Assembly (NCBI RefSeq): GCF_001279005.1
Contig: NZ_LGCN01000251.1
Location: 62,001-126,000 of the forward strand
Direction of reading: 5' to 3'
Source of the DNA: Streptomyces caelestis
GTDB lineage: Bacteria; Actinomycetota; Actinomycetes; Streptomycetales; Streptomycetaceae
Length of the DNA stretch: 64,000 nucleotides
Shown here in pieces: positions 54,616-62,740 of this stretch (position 1 is its first letter; each line of letters opens with the position of its first letter). Under the pieces are notes generated by a model. That model was not told the origin of the DNA and ran no database searches. It was given only the letters and a program-made list of their open reading frames with translations. The translations under genes and the position numbers were made by a program.

Positions 54616-55248
54616 GTGACTGCTGTACCCACCCCTCGTTCCGAGGCCGCCGGCTCCACCCGCGGCGGCCGCCTCAGCCTCGTCGTCGCCCTGCTGTGCG
54701 GCGCCCTGGGCGCGGCCGTGGCCCTGCTCGCCACCCGGCAGCAGTGGTCGGAGGGCACCGCCACGGTGGCCGGCGGCGCGTTCCCCCTGACCGCGAAGGG
54801 CAGCGACGTCACGGGCGTGCCCGCCGCCCTGGCCGTCGTGGGGCTCGCGGCGCTGGTCGCGGTGTTCGCCGTGCGCCGGGCCGGTCGCCTGGCCGTCGCG
54901 GCGCTGCTGGCGCTGTCGGGGGCGGGCACGGTGCTGGCGGCGCTGCTCGGGGCGTCGGACAGCGGGGCGCTCGACGAGAAGGCGGCCCAGGCGTCGGGGG
55001 ACACGTCCGCGACCGTGGACGCCCTCAGCCACACCGCGTGGCCGTACGTGGCCGCCGCGGGCGGCGTCCTGCTGCTGCTGGCCGGCCTGCTCGCCCTGCG
55101 CTACGGCCGTCTCTGGCCGGCCATGTCCGGCCGCTACGAACGCGACGGCGCCCCGCGTGCACGCCGCAGGCCCGCGTCCGTCGACCCCGACCGCCCCGAG
55201 GACCTCTGGAAGGCCCTGGACCGAGGCGAGGACCCGACGGGCGCGTAA
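54616..55248 (+). CDS. TIGR02234-family trp-region membrane protein
   Basis: Conserved membrane protein found next to trp genes in actinobacteria, 210 residues (213 from the alternative GTG at 54607). It has four hydrophobic helices (about 20-40, 75-92, 98-118 and 145-167). The first extracytoplasmic loop has TRQQWSEGTATV, and the third ends with a Ser/Thr-rich stretch before the last helix. The C-terminal tail is basic (RARRRPASVDPDRPEDLWKA). Role unknown; a link with tryptophan metabolism is suggested only by position. Confidence 0.85.
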   Translation: MTAVPTPRSEAAGSTRGGRLSLVVALLCGALGAAVALLATRQQWSEGTATVAGGAFPLTAKGSDVTGVPAALAVVGLAALVAVFAVRRAGRLAVAALLALSGAGTVLAALLGASDSGALDEKAAQASGDTSATVDALSHTAWPYVAAAGGVLLLLAGLLALRYGRLWPAMSGRYERDGAPRARRRPASVDPDRPEDLWKALDRGEDPTGA

Positions 55249-55273
55249 CCGCCCCACGGGGCCGACGCCCCCG

Positions 55274-55299
55274 CTGCGGGCAGCCGCACCGCTGGGGCG
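55274..55299 (+). repeat. Partial copy of the left end of the 55328-55611 element
   Basis: CTGCGGGCAG-CCGCACC-GCTGGGGCG differs at only three positions from 55326-55351 (CTGCGGGCAG-TCGTGCC-GCTGGGGCG). The two copies are 52 bp apart. Confidence 0.75.
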
Positions 55300-55327
55300 A
55301 CGCCCGCCCGCCCGCCCGTCCCCGGCT

Positions 55328-55611
55328 GCGGGCAGTCGTGCCGCTGGGGCGGCACGGGTGGGCGCAGCGGCACCTCGTCGGCGCCGGGCTGCGCACCCGC
55401 CCCCGCCCCACTCACGCGGGCGTTCACCCATTCGGCACTCCCCGGGGCAGCCGGACCGGGTGGTGGGCGCGCGGCCCGGCGCCGACGGGGCGCCTCCGGC
55501 ACCCTCAGCGCCCGCCCTCCCCCGTTCCCGGCCTCGCTCGAGCGAGGGGCCCTCTTCGCCCCGGGGGTACCTCCCAGGCCCTTGAGGCACTGGGGAGGCA
55601 CGACTGCCCGC
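55328..55611. mobile_element. MITE-like element with 15-bp perfect terminal inverted repeats
   Basis: GCGGGCAGTCGTGCC at 55328-55342 is the exact complement of GGCACGACTGCCCGC at 55597-55611. Inside are a GTGCCGC hairpin region, the composite repeat shared with 41231-41412, and the CTCCCAG-GCCCTTGAGGCA-CTGGGGAG palindrome also found inside phoD. It encodes no transposase. A GTG-initiated frame begins just outside the right end. No clear target-site duplication was seen. Confidence 0.6.
55337..55373 (+). repeat. Alternative hairpins at the left end of the element
   Basis: CGTGCCGC (55337-55344) can pair with GCGGCACG (55349-55356) across a TGGG loop, or GTGCCGCT (55338-55345) can pair with AGCGGCAC (55366-55373). 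The two structures exclude each other. Confidence 0.6.
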
Positions 55612-55741
55612 GGTGAGCGAGGAGGCACGGCCGCCGGCGATCGCGGCCCCGCGCGTACCCCCGCTCACCCCCGGCGGGCGCGTGCGGGACAATGGGATCG
55701 AGCGTCCGCTCAGACACGTACACAGCAACGAGGAGCAAGCA

Positions 55742-55993
55742 ATGGCGGGCAGCAGCCACGGTCACACCCCGGCCGCCTGGACCGGTGTCATCATCGCCTT
55801 CATCGGCTTCTGCGCCGGTGGCGCGTTCATGGTGATGGACCAGCCCGTGGGCTTCTGGGCGAGCATGGGCGTCGTACTCCTCGGCGGTGTCGTCGGCGCC
55901 GTCATGCGCTCGATGGGCATGGGCCAGCCGAAGAGCAACCACCCCGTGCACCAGGTCACCGGCGACCGCGCGCCGGCCGGCGCCCAGGGCTGA
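55742..55993 (+). CDS. HGxxPAAW-family small membrane protein
   Basis: Protein of 83 residues with the diagnostic N-terminus MAGSSHGHTPAAWTGV and two hydrophobic helices (about 14-33 and 38-58), ending in a hydrophilic tail (SNHPVHQVTGDRAPAGAQG). The ATG is preceded by GAGGAGCAAGCA; a longer frame back to 55613 enters the repeat element and is not supported. The family is restricted to actinobacteria and has no known function. Confidence 0.88.
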   Translation: MAGSSHGHTPAAWTGVIIAFIGFCAGGAFMVMDQPVGFWASMGVVLLGGVVGAVMRSMGMGQPKSNHPVHQVTGDRAPAGAQG

Positions 55994-56064
55994 GCACGGC
56001 GGAGCACCCCGCACGGGGGCGGGCCCGGCACGGCGCCGGAACCGCCCCCGCGCCATGTCCGGGG

Positions 56065-56070
56065 CACAAT
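56065..56070 (+). promoter_or_regulatory. -10 box, likely leaderless DUF2752 gene
   Basis: CACAAT ends 7 nt before the GTG at 56078, arguing against the ATG at 56069 that overlaps the box. Confidence 0.55.
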
Positions 56071-56077
56071 GCACGGC

Positions 56078-56542
56078 GTGAACGCTCCCACCCCCGGCAC
56101 GCCCCCCGGCACGCCCCCCGGCACGCCCCCCGGCACGCCTCCCGGCAGGGCGGCCCGACTGGCCGTCCCCGCGGGGCTGCTCGCCGCCGTCGCCGGGGCC
56201 TTCGCCTATGTCGGGGTCGTGGACCCCAACGAGCCCGGCCACTACCCCGCCTGCCCGCTGCTGCGCCTCACCGGCCTGTACTGCCCCGGCTGCGGCGGAC
56301 TGCGCAGCGCGCACGCCGTCGCCCACGGCGACCTCCCGGCCGCCCTCCAGGCCAACGCGCCCGCCGTCCTCGGCTACGCCGTCTGCGCCGTGCTGTGGAC
56401 CGTCTGGGTGGTCCGCGCGACGCGCGGCGGGCCGCCGCCGCGGATCGATCCGCCGCCGGTGCTCCTGTGGTCCCTCGGAGTGCTGCTGCTGGCCTTCACG
56501 GTTGTCCGGAACCTGCCGTTCGGTGGCTGGCTGCATCCTTGA
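56078..56542 (+). CDS. DUF2752 membrane protein
   Basis: Protein of 154 residues. The N-terminal 25 residues are a run of TPPG units encoded by a 12-bp tandem repeat. The DUF2752 core has CPLLRLTGLYCPGCGGLRSAHAVAHGDL, with conserved Cys pairs between the first two helices, and AALQANAPAVLGYAV. Three or four hydrophobic helices in all. The Cys motif may bind a metal or form disulfides. Function unknown. Confidence 0.87.
   Translation: MNAPTPGTPPGTPPGTPPGTPPGRAARLAVPAGLLAAVAGAFAYVGVVDPNEPGHYPACPLLRLTGLYCPGCGGLRSAHAVAHGDLPAALQANAPAVLGYAVCAVLWTVWVVRATRGGPPPRIDPPPVLLWSLGVLLLAFTVVRNLPFGGWLHP
56087..56148 (+). repeat. 12-bp tandem repeat encoding TPPG
   Basis: Four and a half near-identical copies of CCCGGCACGCCC lie in the N-terminal codons of the DUF2752 gene. 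Copy-number change would keep the frame. Confidence 0.85.
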
Positions 56543-56587
56543 TCGACAGACGAAAGTCCAGGTAGGGGGAGTGGCGTCAACCTGGAT

Positions 56588-56605
56588 GCGGGGCATACGC
56601 CCCGC
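56588..56605 (+). terminator. Small hairpin upstream of trpC
   Basis: GCGGGGC pairs perfectly with GCCCCGC around an ATAC loop, 45 bp after the DUF2752 stop and 58 bp before trpC. It may end the upstream transcript or lie in the trpC leader. Confidence 0.55.
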
Positions 56606-56662
56606 TGCGGATACCATCGCAGTGACCAGTGAAGACCGCCCGTCAGGAAGGGGGCCGCTCGC

Positions 56663-57472
56663 GTGAGTGTGCTCGACGAGATCATCGACGGAGTCCGTGC
56701 CGACCTCGCGGAGCGGCAGGCGCGCGTCAGCCTCGACGAGCTCAAGGAGCGCGCGGCGAAGGCTCCCGCGGCCAAGGACGGCGTGGCCGCCCTGCGCGGC
56801 GACGGCGTCAAGGTGATCTGCGAGGTCAAGCGCTCCAGCCCGTCCAAGGGCGCGCTCGCCGCGATCGCCGACCCGGCGGGGCTCGCCGCCGACTACGAGG
56901 CGGGCGGCGCCGCCGTCATCTCCGTCCTCACCGAACAGCGCCGCTTCGGCGGCTCGCTGGCGGACCTGGAGGCCGTCCGCGCGCGCGTGGACATCCCCGT
57001 GCTGCGCAAGGACTTCATCGTCACGTCGTACCAGCTCTGGGAGGCCCGCGCGTACGGCGCCGACCTCGCCCTGCTGATCGTCGCGGCCCTCGACCAGCCG
57101 GCCCTGGAGTCGCTGATCGAGCGTGCGGTGTCCATCGGCCTCACCCCGCTCGTCGAGGTGCACGACGAGGACGAGGTCGAGCGCGCGGTCGACGCGGGCG
57201 CCAAGGTCATCGGCGTCAACGCCCGCAACCTCAAGACCCTCGAGGTCGACCGGGGCACCTTCGAGCGGGTCGCCCCCGAGATCCCCGACACCCTGGTCAA
57301 GGTCGCCGAGTCCGGCGTCCGCGGCCCGCACGACCTCATCGCCTACGCCAACGCCGGCGCCGACGCGGTCCTGGTGGGCGAGTCCCTGGTCACCGGCAAG
57401 GACCCCAGGACGGCCGTCTCCGACCTGGTGGCGGCGGGCGAACACCCGGCACTGCGCCACGGCCGCGGCTGA
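56663..57472 (+). CDS. trpC: TrpC, indole-3-glycerol-phosphate synthase
   Basis: TIM-barrel enzyme that closes the indole ring, 269 residues. Typical stretches are [71 protein letters not shown] and [12 protein letters not shown]. Single-domain, with no TrpF fused to it. GTG start after AGGAAGGGGG. First gene of the trpC-trpM-trpB-trpA set. Confidence 0.96.
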   Translation: MSVLDEIIDGVRADLAERQARVSLDELKERAAKAPAAKDGVAALRGDGVKVICEVKRSSPSKGALAAIADPAGLAADYEAGGAAVISVLTEQRRFGGSLADLEAVRARVDIPVLRKDFIVTSYQLWEARAYGADLALLIVAALDQPALESLIERAVSIGLTPLVEVHDEDEVERAVDAGAKVIGVNARNLKTLEVDRGTFERVAPEIPDTLVKVAESGVRGPHDLIAYANAGADAVLVGESLVTGKDPRTAVSDLVAAGEHPALRHGRG

Positions 57473-57480
57473 CCCACCGG

Positions 57481-57486
57481 TAGGCT
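57481..57486 (+). promoter_or_regulatory. -10 box, likely leaderless trpM
   Basis: TAGGCT ends 6 nt before the trpM ATG. Confidence 0.6.
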
Positions 57487-57492
57487 GCCCCC

Positions 57493-57711
57493 ATGACCCT
57501 CTCCCGCCTCGCACGTGGCTGTCGGCCCCGAGGCTGCCGTGCCCCCGCCCGCAGGGTGCACGGCCGCAGGGTCCGCTACGTGATCGGCGACGAACCCGGG
57601 CAGGTGAACGGCAGGCGATGGCAGCGCGCCCCACAGGGGCGCGGGGCTGACGCGGACATCCGACTCCGTCGCGCGTGCGCGACCGGCCGCACACGGCCTG
57701 AAGCCGGCTGA
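57493..57711 (+). CDS. trpM: TrpM, tryptophan biosynthesis modulator
   Basis: Small basic protein of 72 residues between trpC and trpB. The conserved core is RGCRPRGCRAPARRVHGRRV then RYVIGDEPGQVNGRRWQR, which I recognise as the Streptomyces TrpM family; it affects tryptophan formation and development in S. coelicolor by an unclear mechanism. The C-terminal part after WQR is encoded by a GC-rich hairpin (57625-57643) resembling intergenic repeats, so it may be a recent addition. Arg is extremely frequent (about one residue in four). Confidence 0.85.
   Translation: MTLSRLARGCRPRGCRAPARRVHGRRVRYVIGDEPGQVNGRRWQRAPQGRGADADIRLRRACATGRTRPEAG
57625..57643. repeat. GC-rich palindrome within trpM
   Basis: CGCGCCCC and GGGGCGCG form an 8-bp stem with an ACA loop, continuing GGGGCTGA as in the common Streptomyces palindrome seen also at 16786-16809. 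Confidence 0.6.
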
Positions 57712-57767
57712 CGACCCCCGCCCCACGGCGACACGTGCCCGACACACACTCACCGTGAGGTATACGC

Positions 57768-59047
<1,280 letters not shown>

Positions 59048-59051
<4 letters not shown>

Positions 59052-59863
59052 GCGGGAACGTGCGGCTGCTGGACGACACCCTCGCCGCGGCGAAGGCCGA
59101 GGGCCGCTCCGCCCTCATCGCCTACCTCCCGGCCGGGTTCCCGACCGTGGACGGCGGCATCGAGGCGGTCAAGGCCGCCCTGGACGGCGGCGCCGACGTC
59201 GTGGAGGTGGGGCTGCCGCACAGCGACCCCGTCCTCGACGGCCCGGTCATCCAGACCGCCGACGACATCGCCCTGCGCGGCGGCGTGAAGATCGCCGACG
59301 TGATGCGCACGGTCCGCGAGGCCCACGCGGCCACCGGCAAGCCGATCCTCGTCATGACCTACTGGAACCCCATCGACCGCTACGGCGTCGAGCGGTTCAC
59401 CGCCGAGCTGGCCGAGGCGGGCGGCGCCGGGTGCATCCTGCCCGACCTGCCGGTCCAGGAGTCGGCGCTCTGGCGGGAGCACGCGCAGAAGCACGGGCTC
59501 GCCACGGTCTTCGTGGTCGCGCCCAGCAGCAAGGACGAGCGGCTCGCCGAGATCACCGCGGCGGGCAGCGGCTTCGTCTACGCCGCCTCCCTGATGGGCG
59601 TCACCGGCACCCGTGAGTCGGTCGGCGCCCAGGCCGAGGACCTGGTGCGGCGCACCCGCGCCACCACCGACGTCCCGGTCTGCGTCGGCCTCGGCGTCTC
59701 CAACGCCGCCCAGGCCGCCGAGGTCGCCGGCTTCGCCGACGGCGTGATCGTCGGTTCCGCCTTCGTCAAGCGGATGCTGGACGCCCCCGACGACGCGGCC
59801 GGCGTCGAGGCCGTCCGCGCGCTCGCCGGCGACCTGGCCAAGGGCGTGCGCCGGCAGGTGTGA
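59048..59863 (+). CDS. trpA: TrpA, tryptophan synthase alpha chain
   Basis: Cleaves indoleglycerol phosphate to indole within the TrpAB complex. It has 271 residues of TIM-barrel fold. The catalytic Glu is in [19 protein letters not shown], and the Asp in [30 protein letters not shown] and [17 protein letters not shown] bind phosphate. GTG start overlaps the trpB stop (GTGA). Confidence 0.97.
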
Positions 59864-59918
59864 CCGGCCGGGGTGTCCACGGGCAGTCATACGGATCCCT
59901 CGTAAGGGTGGTCCTGGG

Positions 59919-59947
59919 ACCGGGGAGGCGCTGTGCGCCTCCCCGGT
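59919..59947 (+). terminator. Terminator after trpA
   Basis: ACCGGGGAGGCGC pairs perfectly with GCGCCTCCCCGGT (13 bp) around a TGT loop, followed by TCGTTCT. It lies between trpA and the second DsbA-like gene. Confidence 0.85.
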
Positions 59948-59961
59948 TCGTTCTGCGGGGT

Positions 59962-60741
59962 GTGAGCGAGAAGAACCCTGAGGGAAAGCGCACCGCCCGG
60001 GAGCGGCTGGCGGTCGAGCGTGAGAAGCAGAAGTCGGCGGAGAAGCGACGCCGTGCCCTGATCGTGGGCGCGAGCGTGCTCTGTGTCCTGGGGCTCGCGG
60101 CGGTGGCCGGTGTCATCGCCGCCAACTCCGGCGGGGACGAGGAGAGCGAGGCGGCCGGTCCCGTGGTGGCGCCTTCCGGGGCCCAGGGCAAGGACGGCCT
60201 CGCCATCCCGGTCGGCAAGGAGAGCGCCAAGGCCACCCTCGTCGTGTGGGAGGACTTCCGCTGCCCGGCCTGCAAGGTCTTCGAGCAGAACTACAGCCCC
60301 ACCCTCCACCAGCTGACCGACTCCGGCCAACTGAAGGTGGAATACCACCTGGTCACGCTGATCGACAACGGCATGGGCGGCACCGGCTCCCGCAACGCGG
60401 CCAACGCCGCCGCCTGCGCCCAGGACGTCGGGAAGTTCGCCGCGTACCACGACGTGCTGTTCGAGAACCAGCCGATGGAGAGCGACGACGCCTTCGCCGG
60501 CGACGGCAGACTGATCGAGCTGGCCGGCAAGGTCGACGGACTCGACACCCCCGCCTTCCGCACCTGCGTCGAGGGCGGCACGCACAACGGCTGGGTCGCC
60601 AAGTCCCACGAGGCGTTCCAGAAGAGCGGCTTCAGCGGCACGCCGACGGTGATGTTCGACGGCAAGAACATCATCCAGGACCGCTCGATGACCCCGGAGA
60701 AGTTCAAGCGGATGGTCGAGGAGGCCGACAAGGGACAGTGA
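59962..60741 (+). CDS. Membrane-anchored DsbA-like protein, CPAC type
   Basis: Predicted extracytoplasmic oxidoreductase of 259 residues, paralogous to the protein at 29892-30707. It has a basic leader MSEKNPEGKRTARERLAVER, a membrane helix (about 32-54) and a DsbA/thioredoxin-4 domain. The redox motif is C101-P-A-C104 (WEDFRCPACKVFEQN), and the cis-Pro is in FSGTPTVMFDGKN. The GTG start comes just after the trpA terminator; translation probably begins near the transcript start. Substrates are unknown; a role in folding secreted proteins is an inference from the family. Confidence 0.89.
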   Translation: MSEKNPEGKRTARERLAVEREKQKSAEKRRRALIVGASVLCVLGLAAVAGVIAANSGGDEESEAAGPVVAPSGAQGKDGLAIPVGKESAKATLVVWEDFRCPACKVFEQNYSPTLHQLTDSGQLKVEYHLVTLIDNGMGGTGSRNAANAAACAQDVGKFAAYHDVLFENQPMESDDAFAGDGRLIELAGKVDGLDTPAFRTCVEGGTHNGWVAKSHEAFQKSGFSGTPTVMFDGKNIIQDRSMTPEKFKRMVEEADKGQ

Positions 60742-60834
60742 CGCTCCGCACCGACCGTCCGGGGGTCCTGTTATGGAGCCGTAGCCGGGCTGCCCGCCGT
60801 GCGGCCGGTCCGGCACGGTAGCGTCGACCCTGCC

Positions 60835-61839
60835 ATGGAACTTGCCTACATTCCCAGCCCGTCGAGCGGGGTGCTGTACCTCGGCCCCGTTCCGCTGCGC
60901 GGCTACGCGTTCTGCATCATCATCGGCGTCTTCGTTGCCGTCTGGCTCGGCAACAAGCGCTGGGTCGCCCGGGGCGGGCGGGCCGGCACGGTGGCCGACA
61001 TCGCTGTCTGGGCCGTGCCCTTCGGTCTGATCGGCGGCCGGCTCTACCACGTGATCACGGACTACCAGCTGTACTTCAGCGAGGGCCGTGACTGGGTGGA
61101 CTCCTTCAAGATCTGGGAGGGTGGTCTCGGCATCTGGGGCGCGATCGCGCTCGGCGCGCTGGGCGCCTGGATCGGCTGCCGTCGCCGGGGCATCCCGCTG
61201 CCCGCCTACGCCGACGCCATCGCGCCGGGCATCGCGCTCGCCCAGGCGATCGGCCGCTGGGGCAACTGGTTCAACCAGGAGCTGTACGGGCGGCCCACCG
61301 ATCTGCCGTGGGCGCTGGAGATCACGTCCTCCGCCGACGGGCGGGAGCCGGGGACGTACCACCCGACGTTCCTGTACGAGTCGCTGTGGTGCGTCGGTGT
61401 GGCGCTGCTGGTGATCTGGGCGGACCGGCGGTTCGAGCTCGGGCACGGGCGGGCGTTCGCGCTGTACGTCGCCGGGTACTGCGCGGGGCGGTTCTGGATC
61501 GAGTACATGCGTGTCGACGAGGCGCACCACATCCTCGGGCTGCGGCTGAACAACTGGACGGCCGTCCTGGTGTTCCTGCTCGCGGTGCTGTACATGGTGC
61601 TGTCGGCGCGGAAGCGGCCGGGGCGGGAGGACGTGGTGGAGCCGGGGGCCTCCGGCGGTGAGGACGGGTCCGAGGCCGAGGCCGAGGCCGGTTCCGACGG
61701 GGCCGAGGCCGCGGAGAAGGACGAGGAGAGCGCTCCCTCCCTGAAGAAGGACTCCTCGGACTCCGGGGGTTCCGAGGGTTCCGAGTCCAAGGACAAGGAC
61801 GAGGACAAGGACGGGGCCGGGTCGGCGAAGAAGGGCTGA
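60835..61839 (+). CDS. lgt: Lgt, prolipoprotein diacylglyceryl transferase
   Basis: Membrane enzyme that adds diacylglycerol to the lipobox Cys of prolipoproteins. It has 334 residues with about seven helices. Family motifs are PFGLIGGRLYHVITD, GGLGIWGAIALG, QAIGRWGNWFNQELYGRPTDLPWAL (the Lgt signature) and HPTFLYESLW. The last 75 residues are a low-complexity acidic/Ser/Lys tail (SEAEAEAGSDGAEAAEKDEE and similar) absent from most Lgt proteins. The ATG at 60835 gives the usual start MELAYIPSPSSGVLYLG. TAGCGT lies 10 nt upstream. Confidence 0.96.
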   Translation: MELAYIPSPSSGVLYLGPVPLRGYAFCIIIGVFVAVWLGNKRWVARGGRAGTVADIAVWAVPFGLIGGRLYHVITDYQLYFSEGRDWVDSFKIWEGGLGIWGAIALGALGAWIGCRRRGIPLPAYADAIAPGIALAQAIGRWGNWFNQELYGRPTDLPWALEITSSADGREPGTYHPTFLYESLWCVGVALLVIWADRRFELGHGRAFALYVAGYCAGRFWIEYMRVDEAHHILGLRLNNWTAVLVFLLAVLYMVLSARKRPGREDVVEPGASGGEDGSEAEAEAGSDGAEAAEKDEESAPSLKKDSSDSGGSEGSESKDKDEDKDGAGSAKKG

Positions 61840-61860
61840 CCACCGCCTGTCGTACTGCGC

Positions 61861-61892
61861 CGAGGGCGTCCGGGGTTCTCCGGGCGCCCTCG
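61861..61892. terminator. Terminator between lgt and the CitE-like gene
   Basis: CGAGGGCG and CGCCCTCG form the outer stem with an inner CCGG/CCGG pairing. It lies 21 bp after lgt and 17 bp beyond the convergent gene, so it can serve both. Confidence 0.75.
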
Positions 61893-61909
61893 GTCCGTGT
61901 GGGGCGGGG

Positions 61910-62740
61910 TCAGGGTCTGGTGGTCAGGGAGAGGGTTCTTCGAGCTGCCAGTACCGCTGCCGTGTCGATGAAGGTGCCGTCGGGGAGGGCCTGGGCGCCC
62001 TGGGTCGTGGCCGCCGCCTTGACGATGGTCTCCGCCTGTTCGATCTCCTCCTCCGTGGGGAGGTAGGCGCGCTCGATGACCGGCAGCTGGCGGGGGTGGA
62101 TCGCGGCGCGGCCCAGGAAGCCCAGGGCGCGGCCGCGCGCGCAGGAGGCGCGCAGGCCGTCCAGGTCGCGGATGTCAGGGTGGACGGACTGGGTGGGCGG
62201 GGCGAGGCCCGCCGCCCGCGCGGCGACGACCACCCGGGAGCGGGACCAGTCGAGTCCCGCGTCGTCGCGCACGCCCAGGTCGGCCCGTAGGTCCTCCTCC
62301 CCGATGGCGATACCGCGCAGGGACGGGTGGGCGGCGGCCACGGCATGGGCGCGTTCGATGCCGAGGGCCGTCTCCAGGAGGGCGTACAGGGGCAGCGGGC
62401 CGCCGCGGGCGGACACGGCGCGTCGGGCGACGCGTACGACGTCGGACGGGGACGACACCTTGGGCAGGCGCAGGCCGGACAGACCGGGGGCGGGCGCGAC
62501 GGCCGCGAGGTCGGCGCGGGCCCAGGGGCCGGACAGGGCGTTGACGCGGACGTGGACCGGAACCGGCTGCGGGTCGCGCAGCAGCTCGGCGGTGGCGGAG
62601 CGGGCGTAGGCCTTGCGGTCGGGGGCGACCGCGTCCTCCAGGTCGATCACCACCACGTCGGCGCCGGAGGCGAGCGCCTTCGCCACCACGGGAGGACGGT
62701 GGCCGGGGGCGTACAGCCAGGTCAGCGGGAAGCCCGTCAC
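61910..62740 (-). CDS. CitE/HpcH-family CoA ester lyase
   Basis: TIM-barrel lyase of 276 residues related to the citrate lyase beta chain and malyl/citramalyl-CoA lyases. Family stretches are LTWLYAPGHRPPVVAKALAS, VVVIDLEDAVAPDRK (Asp/Glu near the Mg site), LPLYALLETALGIERA (catalytic Glu), GIAIGEEDLRADLG and GRAAIHPRQLPVI. The GTG overlaps the stop of the CoA-transferase gene upstream on the same strand (4 bp), so the two are co-translated. This suggests breakdown of an acyl-CoA, possibly citramalyl- or similar. Substrate unproven. Confidence 0.89.
   Translation of the reverse strand: MTGFPLTWLYAPGHRPPVVAKALASGADVVVIDLEDAVAPDRKAYARSATAELLRDPQPVPVHVRVNALSGPWARADLAAVAPAPGLSGLRLPKVSSPSDVVRVARRAVSARGGPLPLYALLETALGIERAHAVAAAHPSLRGIAIGEEDLRADLGVRDDAGLDWSRSRVVVAARAAGLAPPTQSVHPDIRDLDGLRASCARGRALGFLGRAAIHPRQLPVIERAYLPTEEEIEQAETIVKAAATTQGAQALPDGTFIDTAAVLAARRTLSLTTRP

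Larger units (their letters stand above)
55249..55741. other. Gene-free region made of repeats
   Basis: Almost 500 bp without a plausible gene. It contains a first partial repeat at 55274-55299 and a 284-bp element bounded by 15-bp inverted repeats at 55328-55611. The last 130 bp carry the promoter (CAATGGGAT region) and ribosome site of the next small gene. Confidence 0.8.

Noticed and set aside
55613..55741. N-terminal extension of the HGxxPAAW protein from GTG 55613
   Set aside because: The start lies at the edge of the repeat element, whereas the ATG at 55742 has GAGGAGC at ideal spacing and gives the conserved N-terminus.
56586..56666. A possible trp leader peptide upstream of trpC
   Set aside because: The frame ATGCGGGGCATACGC encodes no Trp residue, and the hairpin there lacks competing partners.
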